DNA of 64,000 nt from Rutidosis leptorrhynchoides. Lineage: Eukaryota > Streptophyta > Magnoliopsida > Asterales > Asteraceae. The stretch spans positions 314,153,501 to 314,217,500 of the forward strand of contig NC_092339.1 of the NCBI RefSeq assembly GCF_046630445.1. The letters run 5' to 3'. Under the pieces are notes generated by a model. That model was not told where the DNA came from, ran no database searches, and worked only from the letters and a program-made list of their open reading frames with translations. How positions within the stretch are numbered: the stretch's first letter is position 1; each line of letters begins with the position of its first letter. The translations under genes were made by a program, and so were the position numbers. This document shows, piece after piece, positions 62,031 to 64,000 of this stretch.

Positions 62031-63052
62031 TTTGGTATCAGAGCTTCCAGGGAGTGATATTACATCACTAGATCGATCTAGAGATTGAAGATTGCAGAAT
62101 CTGAGCACTCTCGGTATATTGAATAAGATTCGGTATAATCGAATCTGATAATCTGACGTTCAGATTCTTGTGATAAGTTCAGCGAAGATGTATTAGGTTG
62201 ATTAGAAAGAGTTTCCATCATCATTACAGTTTTTTAACATCAATTATGAAGAATCAAGTTGATTTTTAGAGTTCGTAGCTAAAACTCTCGGTATTCATCA
62301 TTTCCAGCTTGATTCTGTAGTTTAGTAAAGGTTTGAGGTTCCAGTTGTGATCGTGAGGTGTTTAATCACATTTATGATGGTTTAATTTTATCAATTCTTC
62401 AAGTTTTGAAGATTTGATCTACATTCGGTATCGTAACGGCCATATCGAATCTGCTTCAAAGTTATTAATTCTCAATTAGTGTTGCAGATTGTGGTGTGTC
62501 TGTGATTCTATCACATTCGGTTTGATCATACGCAGCTAATTGGTGTGATTTGAGAAAGGATTCGTTTGAATTCTAAGTTTTCATACTTAGACTCGGTATT
62601 GTCAACTGCTACAGTTGACATTCGGTATCCTATACATTCGGTATCTTTGATATTTTGTGTGATACTAACTTGTTTCCTTGTGCAGTAAGGTTACAGAATC
62701 TAATTCAAAGGAATTGAATTGTGTTTGAATTCAAATTCATACAGAATCTGACTACCAAGTCAGATACCGAATCAGAATCTCGGTATCACTTAATTCCTTG
62801 GTTTTAAGTGTTCTCAGGCTACAAGTCTTGTGGTTACCGAATCTATACTGAATCTGGGTGTGTTACTTGTATTTCTGATCAGTTTATGATACAGAATCTG
62901 GTTTACCGAATCTGCTACAGTACAGAATCTGTACCGAATCTGCTACAGTACCGAATCAGATACAGAATTTGACATTCTTGTTAGATTGTTGTGATTTTTC
63001 ATCCTAGATTTGTGTAATACCGTATCTTTACCAAATCTACCTCATTTTCAAG
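62031..63052 (+). promoter_or_regulatory. PBS and long leader of the copia element, with reiterated ATTCGGTATC/GAATCTG words
   Basis: The PBS TGGTATCAGAGC is at 62033-62044. The 1-kb leader has no ORF and contains more than twenty variants of GAATCTG, TACCGAATC and their reverse complement ATTCGGTATC, densest at 62740-62975. Word and inverted word can pair, so strong RNA folding is likely. Confidence 0.75.
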
Positions 63053-64000
63053 ATGTCTACTCAAGATACTTTGATCATTGGATCAGATTCCCGTCCTCCA
63101 GTGTTGTTTGATGGCAAGTACACTCAGTGGCTTCACCGAATCACTCAGTACATAGACTATAAGGGTGAGAAAGCAAAGTAGATATGGGCTTCTCTGAGAG
63201 ATGGTCCAGTTGTAGATTATCATCCAGATACTGGAATGCCAATTCCAGTCTATGAACTTTCTGGTGATAAACGTGAGAGAGCTCAGGGTGACATAGAAGC
63301 AAAGAACATTGTTATGCAAGCTATCCCGTATGATTTGTTTGAAAATGTTGATAGCAACACCACAACAAAAGATATATGGGATGAGATCAAACGACAACAA
63401 GAAGGTTATGACATGTCAGATGTTACTAAATTGAATAAGGCCCTGGGATTTTATGAAGATTTCAAGCAGGAACCTGATGAACCACTCAAGGATACCTACC
63501 GTCGTTTCAATGGCGTTCTCAATGAGTTTAAAAGGTACAAGATCATAAAAGTAAATGCTGAAGTTAACATGAAATTTCTCAAAAAGCTCAATGTTGATTG
63601 GCTTCCTTATGGAACCATTGTTCGATCTACCAAAGAGATTGACAAGTTGACTATTCATGAGCTTGTTGGAGTTCTTATGCATTACTAACCTGAAGTGTCT
63701 AAACTTCAAGAAGGAAGGAAAGAGTCTTCTCCGGGTGATCCACTTGCCCTAATTTCCAAAAAGAAGAGCAAATCATTTACGACTTCCAAAAGCTTTTCCA
63801 AGAAAGTGCTTGTTGAAGAATCAACTGATTCTGAAGAGTTGAATCTTTCTGATGATGATGATTCTCACCTTGAATTAGTCAAGATGGCAGCCATGTTCAC
63901 AAAAGCCTTGAACAAACATAAGTTCAAAGGCAAATCAAGCAATCAACGCAAGAACTCATCATCTTCCTCGTACTACAAGAAAGCTGATCAATCAAAACAA
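63053..64000 (+). pseudogene. Ty1/copia Gag, two in-frame stops, runs off the window
   Basis: A single frame from ATG 63053 to the window end, stopped at 63179-63181 (TAG) and 63686-63688 (TAA). The longest open piece is 63236-63685. Copia gag features: PPVLFDGKYTQWLHRI, IWASLRDGP, then AKNIVMQAIPYDLFENVDSN, TTKDIWDEIKRQQEG and FKQEPDEPLKDTYRRF. After the second stop come a Ser/Lys-rich linker and EESTDSEELNLSDDDD, typical of the region before the zinc knuckle. Gag forms the virus-like particle. The stops make this copy defective unless suppressed. Confidence 0.9.

Overview
The window reads as repeat-dense nuclear DNA of a eudicot plant. The style of its long chromovirus LTRs and copia gags suggests Asteraceae, which is inference from remembered family resemblance and not from a search. 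Only two host genes are visible: an intronless armadillo-repeat (ARO-type) gene at 45460-47298 and a small two-exon secreted-peptide gene at 48185-48679. Nearly everything else is transposable element, much of it nested.

Positions 1-34277 are a stack of Ty3/gypsy chromovirus-type LTR elements. Element E0 (internal DNA 1-985 and 13975-15936, 3' LTR 15937-19938) was split by element E1 (991-13969; 3.25-kb LTRs, 5-bp target duplication TCATA). Element E2 (20366-32182; 4.2-4.3-kb LTRs, target duplication TGGGT) is non-autonomous and split older DNA whose remnants are antisense LTR pieces at 19939-20012, 32188-33120 and 33121-34277. E1 is the most unusual object here. Between its primer-binding site and gag it carries two extra sense ORFs, an acidic protein and a full-length intronless F-box protein of the At2g35280-like type. 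Its gag-protease ORF is open but its pol is broken by two frameshifts and four stops. E0, E1 and E2 share LTR tips, leader, an 8-bp-stem hairpin placed exactly 17 nt before the 3' LTR, and the polypurine tract, which suggests one shared mobilisation system.

Positions 34278-37858 hold small elements (a Tourist-like hairpin MITE, a hAT-like element, a 3-copy tandem repeat). Positions 37876-44406 are a complete L1-type LINE on the minus strand, with both ORFs open, a perfect 17-bp target duplication, and a 76-bp copy of its own ORF1 at its 5' end.

Positions 44424-49155 are the host gene island. The ARO-type gene has a tandem promoter repeat containing W-box cores. It is followed by a Stowaway-like end, the secreted-peptide gene and a SINE-like tRNA-derived segment.

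Positions 49156-52371 are a 3.2-kb CACTA transposon (TSD ACA) carrying exons of a host gene (Pack-CACTA). After that come two hAT MITEs of one family in opposite orientation, a decayed Ty1/copia element (about 52.9-57.9 kb) interrupted by an LTR-like insertion, a non-coding Tat/Athila-like stretch (57.9-61.8 kb), and the 5' end of another copia element (LTR 61789-62030, gag from 63053) that runs off the window. Several unrelated elements contain an irregularly reiterated, element-specific 10-14-nt word in non-coding DNA, which is reported in the findings.
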